Below are positions 28,032 through 36,906 of a DNA stretch of 64,000 nucleotides, piece after piece. Origin of the DNA: CAVVYA01 sp964577835 (GTDB taxonomy: Bacteria; Pseudomonadota; Alphaproteobacteria; SMXQ01); assembly GCA_964577835.1 (NCBI GenBank), contig CAZOBN010000002.1, positions 1 through 64,000 of the forward strand, written 5' to 3'. The position numbers were made by a program, and so were the translations under genes. Numbering within the stretch: the first letter of the stretch is position 1; each line of letters begins with the position of its first letter. The notes beneath the pieces were generated by a model, which had not been told where the DNA came from, ran no database searches, and saw only the letters and a program-made list of their open reading frames with translations.

Positions 28032-28727
28032 ATGGATGAGATCGAGACCTGCAAGAATTGCGAAAAGCCGCTGAATTTGTGCGTCTGCGCCGCTTTGGCG
28101 CCGGTCGAGAATCGCGTGTCCGTTGTCATCCTCCGGCACCCGCAGGAACAGGATCGGCTGCTGGGCACGGCACGGATCGCCGTTCTGCAATTGAAAAATA
28201 CCGTGCTGAAAACCGGCCTATCCTGGCCGAACCTTGCCAAGATCATCGGCCGTCCGGCCGACCTCAAGCGCTGGGGCGTTTTGTATCTGGGCACAGCCAA
28301 AACATCGGCGCCTTTGCCGCCGCGGGTTTTGACGATCGTGAATAAAAACGGTGAAGCGTCGCCGGAACAGGATGAAATCTTAAAGACGCTCGAAGGCATC
28401 ATCCTGCTCGACGGCAACTGGCAACAGGCGAAGGCGCTGTGGTGGCGCAACTCCTGGCTGCTGAAATGCCGGCGCCTCGTGCTGCAGCCGCCGCGCGCGT
28501 CCCTCTATGGCAGCTTGCGCAAAGAGCCTAGAGCGGAAAGCGTTTCGACGATGGAAGCCGCTGCCTATACGCTCGCGGTGCTGGATGACGACGCGTCTCT
28601 GGTCGATAAAATCCTGCCGCCCTTCCGGCTCCTGCTGGAAAAAGCCCGCGCGACAAACCCTGGAAGAAAGCCCGACCTTCGCCGGCGTAGAAATGGCGGC
28701 CATCCGCGTCGTCTACGTCGGGCATGA
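28032..28727 (+). CDS. DTW-domain tRNA aminocarboxypropyltransferase-like protein
   Basis: 231 residues from MDEIETCKNC; a GTG at 27999 would add 11 residues. The N-terminal zinc-like Cys cluster CKNCEKPLNLCVC and the DTW domain are visible; the family signature is present in variant form as LLDGNWQQAKALWWRNSWL (DGNW for DGTW). Characterised members (E. coli TapT/YfiP) make acp3U in tRNA from S-adenosylmethionine. The C-terminal tail is Arg-rich. It lies alone between a repeat block and a convergent flavoprotein gene. Confidence 0.85.
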   Translation: MDEIETCKNCEKPLNLCVCAALAPVENRVSVVILRHPQEQDRLLGTARIAVLQLKNTVLKTGLSWPNLAKIIGRPADLKRWGVLYLGTAKTSAPLPPRVLTIVNKNGEASPEQDEILKTLEGIILLDGNWQQAKALWWRNSWLLKCRRLVLQPPRASLYGSLRKEPRAESVSTMEAAAYTLAVLDDDASLVDKILPPFRLLLEKARATNPGRKPDLRRRRNGGHPRRLRRA

Positions 28728-28908
28728 CAGTCGTTCGATTACATTCCATGAGAAGCGCGCCAGGGCCCTACCATCGGGATCGGTTTATGCGTTGCATATC
28801 GCCATTTGGAATCATCGTTGCTCCGCCAGCCCGTTTGCCGTTTTAAGCGGCCCGTTCTCTCCGCCAGCGGGCGTGGCCGGGATTAGATAATCTTCGGCCG
28901 CGAGATTC

Positions 28909-30135
28909 TCACGACCTCTTCTCCCGCAGCCACTCCAGCACACCTCGCCCGGCGGCAACGCCGGTCGCCATGCAGCCCTGCAGGAGATAGCCTCCCGTGG
29001 GCGCTTCCCAGTCCAGCATCTCGCCCGCCGCGAACACACCGGGCCGGCGGCGCAGCATCAGCCGCTCGTCCAGCTCCGCGAGCGCGATGCCGCCGGCCGT
29101 GGAGATCGCGCGCGCCAATCCGAAGGGCGCCGTCAGCCGCAGCGGCAGGGCCTTGATCAGCGTTGCCAACGGCTTGGTTTCGCCGGCGTGCAGGGCCTCC
29201 TGCACCAGGCCGATGGCGACCGGCGGCAGGCCCGCACGCTTGCGCAGGAAGTTGGACAGAGAGGCACGGCCGCGCGATCCGTCGAGCCGTTCGGCGAGCG
29301 CAGCGCTTGTCAGATCCGGGCGCAGGTCGATGTGCAGCAGGGCCGACCCCTCGGACGCGATCGCTTCGCGCGCTCGCGCCGCCAACGCATAGACGGCACC
29401 GCCCTCGATGCCCTCCGCGGTGATCACGGCCTCGCCGCGAACCGTCAGATCGCCGAACGACAGGGCAATGCGCTTCAGCGGCGCGCCGGCATGGCGGTGC
29501 TTGAACATCTCTGACCAGTCAACCACGAAGCCGCAGTTCGCTGGCCGCAACGGCGCAATTTCGACATCAGGCAACAGCCCGGTCCAGCCGCCATCCGTGC
29601 CCAGCCGTGGCCAGGAGGCGCCGCCCAGGGCGAGTACCACCGCATCCGCGGCATAGGTGGCGCCGTCCGCGAAGCTCAGTGCGCCGGCGGCGTTCCAGCC
29701 GGTCCATTGCGCATGGGTCACGAGGCGAACGCCCATGCCGTCGAGCCGCCGGACCCATGCGCGCAGCAGCGGGCTCGCCTTCATCGCGCGCGGAAAGACA
29801 CGTCCGCTGCTGCCGACGAAGGTCGGTTGTCCAAGTTCCTCGCACCAGTCGACCAATGCCTGGGGTGGAAAAGCCGCGAGCAGCGGGCCCATCCAATCCG
29901 CCGCCGCGCCGTAGCGCGCGCGGAAACGATCGGCTGGCTCGGAATGGGTCAGGTTCAAACCGCCGCGCCCGGCCATCAGCAGCTTGCGCCCGACGCTGGG
30001 CATCCGTTCGAACACGGTAACGGCCACGCCCTCACGGGCGATGATCTCGGCGGCCATCAGGCCGGCGGGGCCGCTACCGATGACGGCGACGCGGCAATCT
30101 TGAGGGGCGGCGGTTTTCACGGCCTTCTTATGCAC
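28909..30135 (-). CDS. HI0933/YhiN-type FAD-dependent oxidoreductase
   Basis: 408 residues from a GTG start. Rossmann dinucleotide motif VIGSGPAGLMAAEI near the N-terminus, FERMPSVGRKLLMAGRGGLNLT, and the C-terminal FAD motif TAGGIALAELDERLMLRRRPGVFAAGEMLDWEAPTGGYLLQ. These are the hallmarks of the HI0933-like flavoprotein family, of which the substrates are unknown. It is a single gene, convergent with the DTW gene. Confidence 0.9.
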   Translation of the reverse strand: MHKKAVKTAAPQDCRVAVIGSGPAGLMAAEIIAREGVAVTVFERMPSVGRKLLMAGRGGLNLTHSEPADRFRARYGAAADWMGPLLAAFPPQALVDWCEELGQPTFVGSSGRVFPRAMKASPLLRAWVRRLDGMGVRLVTHAQWTGWNAAGALSFADGATYAADAVVLALGGASWPRLGTDGGWTGLLPDVEIAPLRPANCGFVVDWSEMFKHRHAGAPLKRIALSFGDLTVRGEAVITAEGIEGGAVYALAARAREAIASEGSALLHIDLRPDLTSAALAERLDGSRGRASLSNFLRKRAGLPPVAIGLVQEALHAGETKPLATLIKALPLRLTAPFGLARAISTAGGIALAELDERLMLRRRPGVFAAGEMLDWEAPTGGYLLQGCMATGVAAGRGVLEWLREKRS

Positions 30136-30308
30136 CGCCGAACGGCAGGATGGCCAGCCGCATCGGCGGCATCATCAGACCATGGATCAGTGTCGCGACC
30201 TTTTTCCGGCAGCGTGCTGCGACGATTCGGCGCGCTGACCGCTTGATGGCATGCTTGCTACGGCTATCGCCTGCAAAGAACGAGCTTCTCCAGTGGAGCC
30301 TCGCCAGT

Positions 30309-30437
30309 TCACGTCCCTATGACGAGGCTCGCCAGTGCGGCAACGCCGATGATGAATAAAATCGCGCCGACGAACCACAGCAGGCCGCGAATCCCAAAGC
30401 ATCCTTTGACCGAGCATCCATTTTGCATGCCCCACAT
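30309..30437 (-). CDS. 42-residue single-pass membrane protein
   Basis: Translated by hand: begins MWGMQNGCSVKGCFGIRGLL and continues with a hydrophobic helix (about residues 18-40, WFVGAILFIIGVAALASLVI). It has an ideal Shine-Dalgarno, GGGAGGA, 6 bases before the ATG. Two Cys residues (8 and 13) precede the helix. No family is recognised. The good ribosome-binding site and the clean signal-anchor pattern argue for a real small protein. Confidence 0.65.
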   Translation of the reverse strand: MWGMQNGCSVKGCFGIRGLLWFVGAILFIIGVAALASLVIGT

Positions 30438-30655
30438 ATTGGTCCTCCCGCCCGTCCTAACAAGGCGTCGCCGAGTCGGGGGTGTCGCCGCGGTGTGACT
30501 GCCCCGCCGGCGTTATTTCAGAGGAGGCTGAATTCATGCCGACACCGGGCGCGCAAACGACAGTCTAAGGGCGGGGATTGGACGTATAGCCAGGGGGTGG
30601 GCCGCTAAATCCCCGAGCGGGCGCCTCGATTTGCTGCTGACGCAAACCCGTCGCG

Positions 30656-31066
30656 TCACCGATTTCGGAAGGCGTCGGCCATGCGCAGGAACGCCGGGTC
30701 GAGCAGCGTTCGGACGTCCGCCGGAACGTCGCAATCTTCCATCGCCCGGCGCATGCACATCATCCATGCATCGCGCTCCGCCTCGCCAATGCTGAATGAC
30801 CGGTGCGCGGATACGATGCATTTCTGATCGGGCCGCTGAAAATAGAGCGGCGGCCCGCCGAGCCAGCCGCTCAGGAACTCGAATAGGCGCTCGCGCATGG
30901 GGGAAAGATCCGCGGCGTGCATGGCGCGAATGCGCGCGGCTTCGGGCGCGCTGTCCATGATGTCGTAGAAGCGATCGACAATTCGGCGGACGGTCGCTTC
31001 GCCGCCGAGCATTTCATAGGGCGTTTTCTCGCGTTCGGCTTCGGCTGCGCATTCGTTAAGGGTCAT
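30656..31066 (-). CDS. Group II truncated haemoglobin
   Basis: 136 residues. PYEMLGGEATVRRIVDRFYDIMD (Tyr34 at B10), proximal His88 in SAHRSFSIG, and Trp101 at G8 match the group II (trHbO) pattern. Such proteins bind O2/NO and are linked to microaerobic or nitrosative stress. A perfect FNR/FixK box at 31149-31162 lies about 83 bases upstream of its start codon. Confidence 0.92.
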   Translation of the reverse strand: MTLNECAAEAEREKTPYEMLGGEATVRRIVDRFYDIMDSAPEAARIRAMHAADLSPMRERLFEFLSGWLGGPPLYFQRPDQKCIVSAHRSFSIGEAERDAWMMCMRRAMEDCDVPADVRTLLDPAFLRMADAFRNR

Positions 31067-31148
31067 AGGCCTGCGGTACGGTTCTGGCTACCGGTGTGAC
31101 GGGTAAAGATGCAGGGCCGAAGATATAGTCTCGCCCCGTCTCGTGGCA

Positions 31149-31162
31149 TTGATTTGGATCAA
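31149..31162. promoter_or_regulatory. FNR/FixK-type binding site
   Basis: TTGATTTGGATCAA matches the TTGAT-N4-ATCAA consensus exactly. It lies in the gap upstream of the truncated haemoglobin gene, so expression in low oxygen or nitric oxide is predicted. Confidence 0.85.
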
Positions 31163-31202
31163 ATGGCGTGTGGCGTCGCACTGATAGGCGGCGACAGCGC
31201 TG

Positions 31203-32147
31203 TCAGGCATCCGTTCCATTGACGGTGTTCGCCATCGGTTGTCCCGGCAAATATCGCGCGAGATTGTCGGTGAAGACCTTTCTCAGCTTTTGCCACCGTT
31301 GCGGATCGCTCGAAGCGATGCCCGGGCTGATGATCAAGTTGGGCGCGTCCCACAAGGGCGATTCGGCCGGCAGGGGATTGGCCTCGAACACGTTGCACGC
31401 GGCGCCCGCGATCCAGCCATTCTGCAGCGCCCGCAACAGCGCCGCGTCGGGCACGATTTCTCGCGTGACCAGATTGACGAGATAACTGGTCTTCTTCATC
31501 GATTGCAGCTCGCGCTCGCCGATAAGCCCGCGCATGGCGTCGCTCCCCGGCAGGCTGATGATGAGGACATCGCAGTCCCGCAGCAGGTCGGGCAGCCGAT
31601 CCATGGCATAGACCGCATCCACGTAGGGCGGAACGTCATGGATCTTGCGGCGGATCGCGCGCACGCTCATGCCTTGCTTGTGCAGCCGCTGCGCTACGGC
31701 CGAACCGACGGCGCCGAGCCCGAGCAGCCCGACCACCTTGCCGGCGAGCGTGTCGGGGCGGATCGTTTCATCCCAACGCCGTTCCTGCTTGGCCTGCCAC
31801 AGGGAAGGGAATTTCTTGGCAAAGGCCAGAACGCAGGCTTCGGTGAACTCCGACAGAGGTTCCGCCTGGACACCGCGGCTGCTCGTCACCGGTATGGCTC
31901 GGGCGACCACCGAGGGGGTGAGATAATTCAGCCCGCCGCCATAGGTCGTGTGGATCCACTTCAGGCCCGGCAATTGCGCGGCCTGCTCGTCCGCCAGCCG
32001 TGAATTTGTGAAGACGACCTGGATGGATGGATAGTCCTCCGGTTTTGGATCGGCGGAGAATTTGACGTTGGGAAACTGGCGGTGCAGCGCATCGGCCTCG
32101 CCCTGCGGCAGGTCGCGTCCCAATCGAAGCCACACATGACAATCCAC
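31203..32147 (-). CDS. D-2-hydroxyacid dehydrogenase-family protein with altered active site
   Basis: 314 residues from a GTG start preceded by GGAGG. NAD-binding motif GLLGLGAVGSAVAQ is intact. The catalytic Arg motif normally reading N-x-x-R-G is VNLVTREIVP here (Thr at the Arg position), and the catalytic His motif normally P-H-x-A/T is SPGIASS (Gly instead of His). The fold and cofactor site are kept but both key residues differ, so normal 2-hydroxyacid oxidation is doubtful. It sits upstream of a decayed binding-protein gene. Confidence 0.85.
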   Translation of the reverse strand: MDCHVWLRLGRDLPQGEADALHRQFPNVKFSADPKPEDYPSIQVVFTNSRLADEQAAQLPGLKWIHTTYGGGLNYLTPSVVARAIPVTSSRGVQAEPLSEFTEACVLAFAKKFPSLWQAKQERRWDETIRPDTLAGKVVGLLGLGAVGSAVAQRLHKQGMSVRAIRRKIHDVPPYVDAVYAMDRLPDLLRDCDVLIISLPGSDAMRGLIGERELQSMKKTSYLVNLVTREIVPDAALLRALQNGWIAGAACNVFEANPLPAESPLWDAPNLIISPGIASSDPQRWQKLRKVFTDNLARYLPGQPMANTVNGTDA

Positions 32148-32306
32148 CGAAAACCTCCGATCCGTGTGAAAACAAAAACCTGCGACCGCGCCGACATTCG
32201 CGGCGCGAAGGCTCAGACGACCTCAAGCGCGGCGAGCTGCTGCGCCGTATCGCCGCGATGGGCGAACGCCTTCACATGGTCGATCCGCACGCCGACCTTG
32301 ACCCGG

Positions 32307-32617
32307 CTACCCAGTGGTGAAGGTATTGTCGGTCCCTTCCACGATGCTGAAGGTCTTGTTGAGCCCGAACCGCTCGTTGAACATCTGGTTCGCTTTTTTG
32401 AGCAATGGCGGCGAGGCGAGCAGCACCCGGGTCATCGAACCGTTGACGGCATTGGGCTCTTTCTTGGCCTGTTCGATCAGCGCCTGGAGCGCGGCTCCCC
32501 CGGTGTCTTGCTTCCACTGGGCTCGGGCGCCGCGAGCGCGGCGCTCGCCATTGCCGCCAAGACGATCGCGACGGAAGTCCTGGCGAGAAACGCGCGCGTG
32601 CCATGCATCACTGTCAT
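32307..32617 (-). pseudogene. Frameshifted, truncated solute-binding protein gene
   Basis: From 32617 one frame encodes a clear Sec signal peptide (MTVMHGTRAFLARTSVAIVL, then AAMASAALAA). After about 30 codons homology continues in a different frame (ALQALIEQAKKEPNAVNGSM, NERFGLNKTFSIVEGTDNTF) and stops at 32307. A third frame beyond carries another coding-like tail (KVGVRIDHVKAFAHRGDTAQ). The gene start is therefore separated from its continuation by a frameshift and the product cut to about 100 residues. A similar intact binding protein lies at 33343-34437. Confidence 0.65.
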
Positions 32618-32769
32618 GAGAGTCCCCCTGTATGCGTCGTCTTTGTTCTTTTGGCCGACGGCCTTGATTGATTGTCGCGGCGCGTGCCGCGACACGGACG
32701 TCGGATGCCGGATTTTGCTCGGCTTTCCGGATAGCATGAGGCGCTTTATAAATTTTGACCAATATTATT

Positions 32770-33000
32770 TTAGGTCCGCATGTCGTCCTTCTTGACGGCT
32801 TGCGGCGGCTCTTCGGCTTCGAACGTTTCCTCGCGAGCAGGGCCTGATTCAGCCGATCCTGTGCCTTCGAACCTTCTTGAAAAGGCGAGGCATGCGGCCT
32901 TGACGTCCAAGGCGCCGAGCGACGGATGGGTCCCCTGCGCGCGCTCAATGAGGCGGCGCAGGCACTCGCAGCCAAGGTGCCGGACTCGCCGCAGGCGCAA
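32770..33000 (-). CDS. Possible small protein, unknown
   Basis: 76 residues, containing ECLRRLIERAQGTHPSLGAL and DVKAACLAFSRRFEG with high third-position GC. No convincing ribosome-binding site and no known domain; it may be a remnant. It lies in the otherwise gene-poor 32148-33342 interval, where the only other feature is the decayed binding-protein gene. Confidence 0.25.
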   Translation of the reverse strand: MRLRRVRHLGCECLRRLIERAQGTHPSLGALDVKAACLAFSRRFEGTGSAESGPAREETFEAEEPPQAVKKDDMRT

Positions 33001-33342
33001 ATCACCATGCCGTTGGTCACGGGGAGACAGTGCTCCGCCTCATCCGACTATGTCGGCCTTGCGCCTGCTATGCAGTCATGTCCGAATTCCCGTGGCGCGA
33101 CGAGTCACCATGACGGGCGGCTGGTATAAACGGCAATGCGGATATATTGTTCTGTCTGTCGCGGGATCGGTTCAACCGAAGTCCAGGGACACCGGAATTT
33201 CGAACTTGATCACCGTAGGGCCGCAATGGCTCATTCGGCGATGACATTGTCGAATGAAACGGCCTTGTTACCGCTCTGCACGGGCACGGAACATGGCGTC
33301 GCATTCGGCTGTTTGGCCGAATGCTGGCTGGCATGCGAGGTG

Positions 33343-34437
33343 ATGATGAAAAAACTAGCCGTCTTGCTGATGTCGATGATGTTCGCGCAGAGCGCGGCGG
33401 CGCAATCCTCCGATTGGCAGAAGACATGGGACGAGACTCTCGCGGCCGCGAAAAAAGAGGGCAAGGTGGTCATTATCGGCTCGCCGGACCCCGGCATGCG
33501 CAAGGACATCATCCCCAGGTTCACCGAACGGTTCGGCATCGCCATCGAATATATCGCCGGAAGCTCCGGTCAGCTCGCCGGGAGGGTGCGTACCGAGCGC
33601 TCGTCCGGCATTTACTCGGTCGACGTTTACATGTCGGGCGCCGGCACCACGCTCAACGTGATGCTCCCGACCAAGATGCTCGACCCGCTGAAGCCCCTGT
33701 TGATCCTGCCCGAGGTGACGGATGGCGCCAATTGGAAGCGCGGCAAGCCGTGGTTCGTCGACGCCGACGGGCAATATGTCCTGATGCTGTTCGCCAGCAT
33801 CGACAGCTTGCTTTTCATCAACGCCGACTATGTCAAGCGCGATGAATTACGCTCGGCCCAGGATCTGCTGAATCCGAAGTGGCGGGGCAAGATCTCGAGT
33901 CAGGACCCGAACGCCAGCGGCACCGGCAGCAACAGCGCGGTGCATTTCTATACGCAGCTCGGACCCGAGTTCGTCAGGAAACTCTACATCGATCAGAAGC
34001 CGGCGATCAGCCGCGACCGGCGCCAGCTCACCGATTGGCTCGCGCGCGGCACCTATCCGATTTGCCTGACCTGCCGCGAGGACGATGCGCAGGTGCTGCA
34101 AAAGGAAGGTTTCAAGCTCGAAGAGATCTTCAGCTTGTCGGGAATGCAGAACAGGATCAATTCGGCGCCGTTTCTGCTGTCCCTCGCCAACAAGGCGCCC
34201 AATCCGAATGCCGCGCGCGTCTTCGTCAACTGGATGGCTACCAAAGAGGCGCTCGAGATCTATTCGCGCAACTACGGGGCCGCGACCTTGCGCAAGGACG
34301 TGGATGAATCGTTCCTCAACCCGGAGACGGTCCCGAAGCCGGGCGTCAGCTACCCCGACGACACCGATCTCGACTGGGTCGCGAACGGCAGGCGGCAAGC
34401 CAGCGAAAAGGTGCGCGAGCTTCTGAAAACACCTTAG
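33343..34437 (+). CDS. Periplasmic Fe3+-type ABC binding protein, orphan
   Basis: 364 residues; the ATG at 33343 or the next codon 33346 (better spaced from GAGG) opens a Sec signal MKKLAVLLMSMMFAQSAAAQ. The mature region is a family-1/AfuA-like binding protein (KKEGKVVIIGSPDPGMRKDI, LNPKWRGKISSQDPNASGTG). No permease or ATPase is nearby, so its importer partner is elsewhere. It is followed by a second binding-protein-like gene. Confidence 0.85.
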   Translation: MMKKLAVLLMSMMFAQSAAAQSSDWQKTWDETLAAAKKEGKVVIIGSPDPGMRKDIIPRFTERFGIAIEYIAGSSGQLAGRVRTERSSGIYSVDVYMSGAGTTLNVMLPTKMLDPLKPLLILPEVTDGANWKRGKPWFVDADGQYVLMLFASIDSLLFINADYVKRDELRSAQDLLNPKWRGKISSQDPNASGTGSNSAVHFYTQLGPEFVRKLYIDQKPAISRDRRQLTDWLARGTYPICLTCREDDAQVLQKEGFKLEEIFSLSGMQNRINSAPFLLSLANKAPNPNAARVFVNWMATKEALEIYSRNYGAATLRKDVDESFLNPETVPKPGVSYPDDTDLDWVANGRRQASEKVRELLKTP

Positions 34438-34529
34438 GACATGCGGCTCCTCGCGCCTGAACGGCGCGAGCGGCTTCGGCGTCCATCATTGCGCTCAAAA
34501 TACGAGAAAAGAAGGAGCAGGGAATTTCC

Positions 34530-35507
34530 ATGGATCGCATTCAATTTCCATATCGGGCTTCGAGTCATCTCGCGCTCATGCACGTCATAGCGGAGACAGG
34601 GGCATGGGAGCGGCAAGGACTCGAGGTCGAATACGAGCGTCAGATCAGTCGTGACGAGGCGCACAAGCTGGTTCCGACCGGCGAGGTGGAATTCGTGTCC
34701 GGCAACCATGTCTCGACCTACGCGGCACGGGCGCGGGGCGACAAATGGGTCTATGTCGGCCAGAGCATGAGCGAAAACAACATCGCGCTGGTCACGCGCC
34801 CTGACGCGGGAATCGACCGGCTGAAGGACGTGCGCTACCGTAAATTCGGCACGAGCGGAACGCATCCGCGCCTGAATACATGGCTCTACCTGAAGCAGAA
34901 CGGGCTCGATCCGGACCTTGAGCAGGTCGAGATCGTTCGCACCAACCAACCCGGTGTCGCCGATACCAAGGGCAACCGAAAAAGCTTGTTGCAGATGGTG
35001 ATCGACAAGGACATCGACGCGTGTTTCCTGTCGCAGCCGACGGTTGAATTCGCGAAGCGCGCGGGGCTTAAGGTGATCGATGTGGCACCGCAGGCGATGA
35101 TCAACTACATGACCATGTCGACCAGCAAGAAGCTGGTGGACGAGAGGCCCGACATCATCGATCGGACCCTCAAGGGGATCATCGACGGCATCGCATTCTT
35201 CAAGCTCCGCCGCGAAGATACGCTCGAGATCATGCAAAGGCGGCTGAACGAGGACGGCAAGCTGGATCGCGAGGTCGCGGAGAAGATCTACGACAGCCTG
35301 GCGCCAAACCTGGACCCTCGACTGTATCCGAGCATGGATGCGATCTCGAACGTCTATCAGGAGGCGGTGAAGCAAAACAAGGATGCCGCGAAAGTGCATC
35401 CGCTCGCCTTGTGGAATCTGCACTTCCTGCGCAACATCGACGACTCGGGATTCATCGACGCGCTATACAAGGACGATCCAAGCCACCTGCAGCGTCACGG
35501 CGGCTGA
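34530..35507 (+). CDS. NMT1/SsuA-like binding-protein fold without signal peptide
   Basis: 325 residues, ATG behind GAAGGAG. Fold markers: FPYRASSHLALMHVIAETGAWERQGLEVEY and AGIDRLKDVRYRKFGTSGTHP are typical of NMT1/THI5-like periplasmic proteins. No N-terminal signal is seen, so it may be cytosolic, as are some enzymes with this fold (for example 4,5-dihydroxyphthalate decarboxylase). It lies 92 bases after an orphan binding-protein gene. Function is not known. Confidence 0.7.
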   Translation: MDRIQFPYRASSHLALMHVIAETGAWERQGLEVEYERQISRDEAHKLVPTGEVEFVSGNHVSTYAARARGDKWVYVGQSMSENNIALVTRPDAGIDRLKDVRYRKFGTSGTHPRLNTWLYLKQNGLDPDLEQVEIVRTNQPGVADTKGNRKSLLQMVIDKDIDACFLSQPTVEFAKRAGLKVIDVAPQAMINYMTMSTSKKLVDERPDIIDRTLKGIIDGIAFFKLRREDTLEIMQRRLNEDGKLDREVAEKIYDSLAPNLDPRLYPSMDAISNVYQEAVKQNKDAAKVHPLALWNLHFLRNIDDSGFIDALYKDDPSHLQRHGG

Positions 35508-35593
35508 TGCCGATCGGAGGAGCAGGGTCCCTGAATAGGGTCGATCCGTTAGGTCCTGGTAAAGCTTCCTGAGAGGGATTTTGCCTGCTGGAT

Positions 35594-35621
35594 GGCCTGA
35601 TCGCGCTTAGGCGATCAGGCC
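35594..35621. other. Perfect hairpin, possible terminator or attenuator
   Basis: Arms GGCCTGATCGC/GCGATCAGGCC (11 bp) around GCTTAG lie 87 bases past the NMT1-like gene stop. No T-tract follows, so intrinsic termination is only possible. Confidence 0.5.
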
Positions 35622-35673
35622 CCGGCGGCTCTGTGCAATCGATTCGCGTTTTTTCTGGAGTCTTTCGACATCC

Positions 35674-36897
35674 TTGTCATCCATTTCTGAAACAGAACCG
35701 CCTCGGTCACCCGACCGGCGCAGCCTGCACGCGTCCTATGCCACAGGGCTGTTCAGCATGGGTCAGGCCGAACTCCTGACCATGGTGATCCCCTTGTGGG
35801 CGGTGCTCCAGGGTGCCTCGCCGACCGAGATCGGCACGCTGATCGGCGCTCGCTCGCTGCTTACCTTCTTCCTCGCCATCCATGGCGGCGCGCTGATGGA
35901 CCGGCTCGGCACGCGCCGCGTCATGATGTTCTTCGCGCTGGTGACCGGGGCGCTCGCCGGATTTTATCCATTCCTGCCGTGGCTGCCGGTCATGATCGCG
36001 CTACAGACGCTGATCGGCTTTGCCAGCAACATGGCCTGGATCGGAGCTCAAACCATCATCGCCCAGGTGACGGGCGGCGATCCCGGCCAAATTGGCCGCT
36101 TCAGCTTCTTCGCGCGCATCGGCAACGTGATCGCGCCGCTGCTGATGGGCGTGCTGTGGGATCATGCCGGGCCGATGCTGTCGTTCCTCGGAATATCAGC
36201 CTGGTCGCTGCTGCTGTTCCTCGTGGTCGCGCAAATCCGCAATCCGCAGGCCATTGAGACGGCGACCGGCCGCTTCGCCTGGCGCGACATCCTGCCGCGG
36301 CTGTCCGACTACACCGGCTCGCTTAGCCTGATCGTCATTCCCGCGGTCGCCTTTACCCTGGGCATCTCGTTCATGCGCCATGCCACCAATGGCGTGGAGA
36401 CCTCTTTTTTCATCGTCTATCTGCGCGATGTGGGATTCGCGGGCACCATGATCGGGGCGCTGTTCTCGATCGCCGAAGTCGTCAACGGTGTCGCCTCCCT
36501 CGCCTCCGGCCGCGTGGCGAAGTGGATGCCGATTCCCTGGATCATGGTGGGTTTCACCATGCTGGCGATCGTGTTGCTGGTGATCACGCCGTTCCTCGGC
36601 GGCGCCTTCGCCCTGCTGGCGGTTGCGCACAGCCTGCGCCGCGGCTTCGAAGGCCTCGTTCAACCGCTGATGTTCTCGCTTCAGGCGCGCGCCGTGCCGC
36701 GCCACCTGCAAGGCTCTGTTGTCGGTTTGCGCGTCACCAACAATCGGCTGTCATCGATCATCACGCCCGTCATGATGGGCGTGATCGTCGATCACTTCGG
36801 CATCGCCAACGGCTTCATCGTCATGGGCGCCATTCTGCTCACGCTCGGCGCGGTGTTGTCGGTGGCGATCGCCCGCTCACCGGCCCTCGGGCGGTGA
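35674..36897 (+). CDS. MFS transporter
   Basis: 407 residues from a TTG codon (SSISETEPPRSPDRRS...), chosen because the next ATG would remove part of helix 1; GGAG lies 13 bases upstream. About 12 helices and the MFS loop GGALMDRLGTRRVMMFFALVTG are present. It is likely an exporter; the substrate is unknown. It follows the orphan binding-protein genes with a 166-base gap. Confidence 0.83.
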   Translation: MSSISETEPPRSPDRRSLHASYATGLFSMGQAELLTMVIPLWAVLQGASPTEIGTLIGARSLLTFFLAIHGGALMDRLGTRRVMMFFALVTGALAGFYPFLPWLPVMIALQTLIGFASNMAWIGAQTIIAQVTGGDPGQIGRFSFFARIGNVIAPLLMGVLWDHAGPMLSFLGISAWSLLLFLVVAQIRNPQAIETATGRFAWRDILPRLSDYTGSLSLIVIPAVAFTLGISFMRHATNGVETSFFIVYLRDVGFAGTMIGALFSIAEVVNGVASLASGRVAKWMPIPWIMVGFTMLAIVLLVITPFLGGAFALLAVAHSLRRGFEGLVQPLMFSLQARAVPRHLQGSVVGLRVTNNRLSSIITPVMMGVIVDHFGIANGFIVMGAILLTLGAVLSVAIARSPALGR

Positions 36898-36906
36898 CTC
36901 GACCGG

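Noticed and set aside
35594..35621. Hairpin as a certain rho-independent terminator
   Set aside because: The stem is perfect but no T-tract follows, so I only list it as a hairpin.
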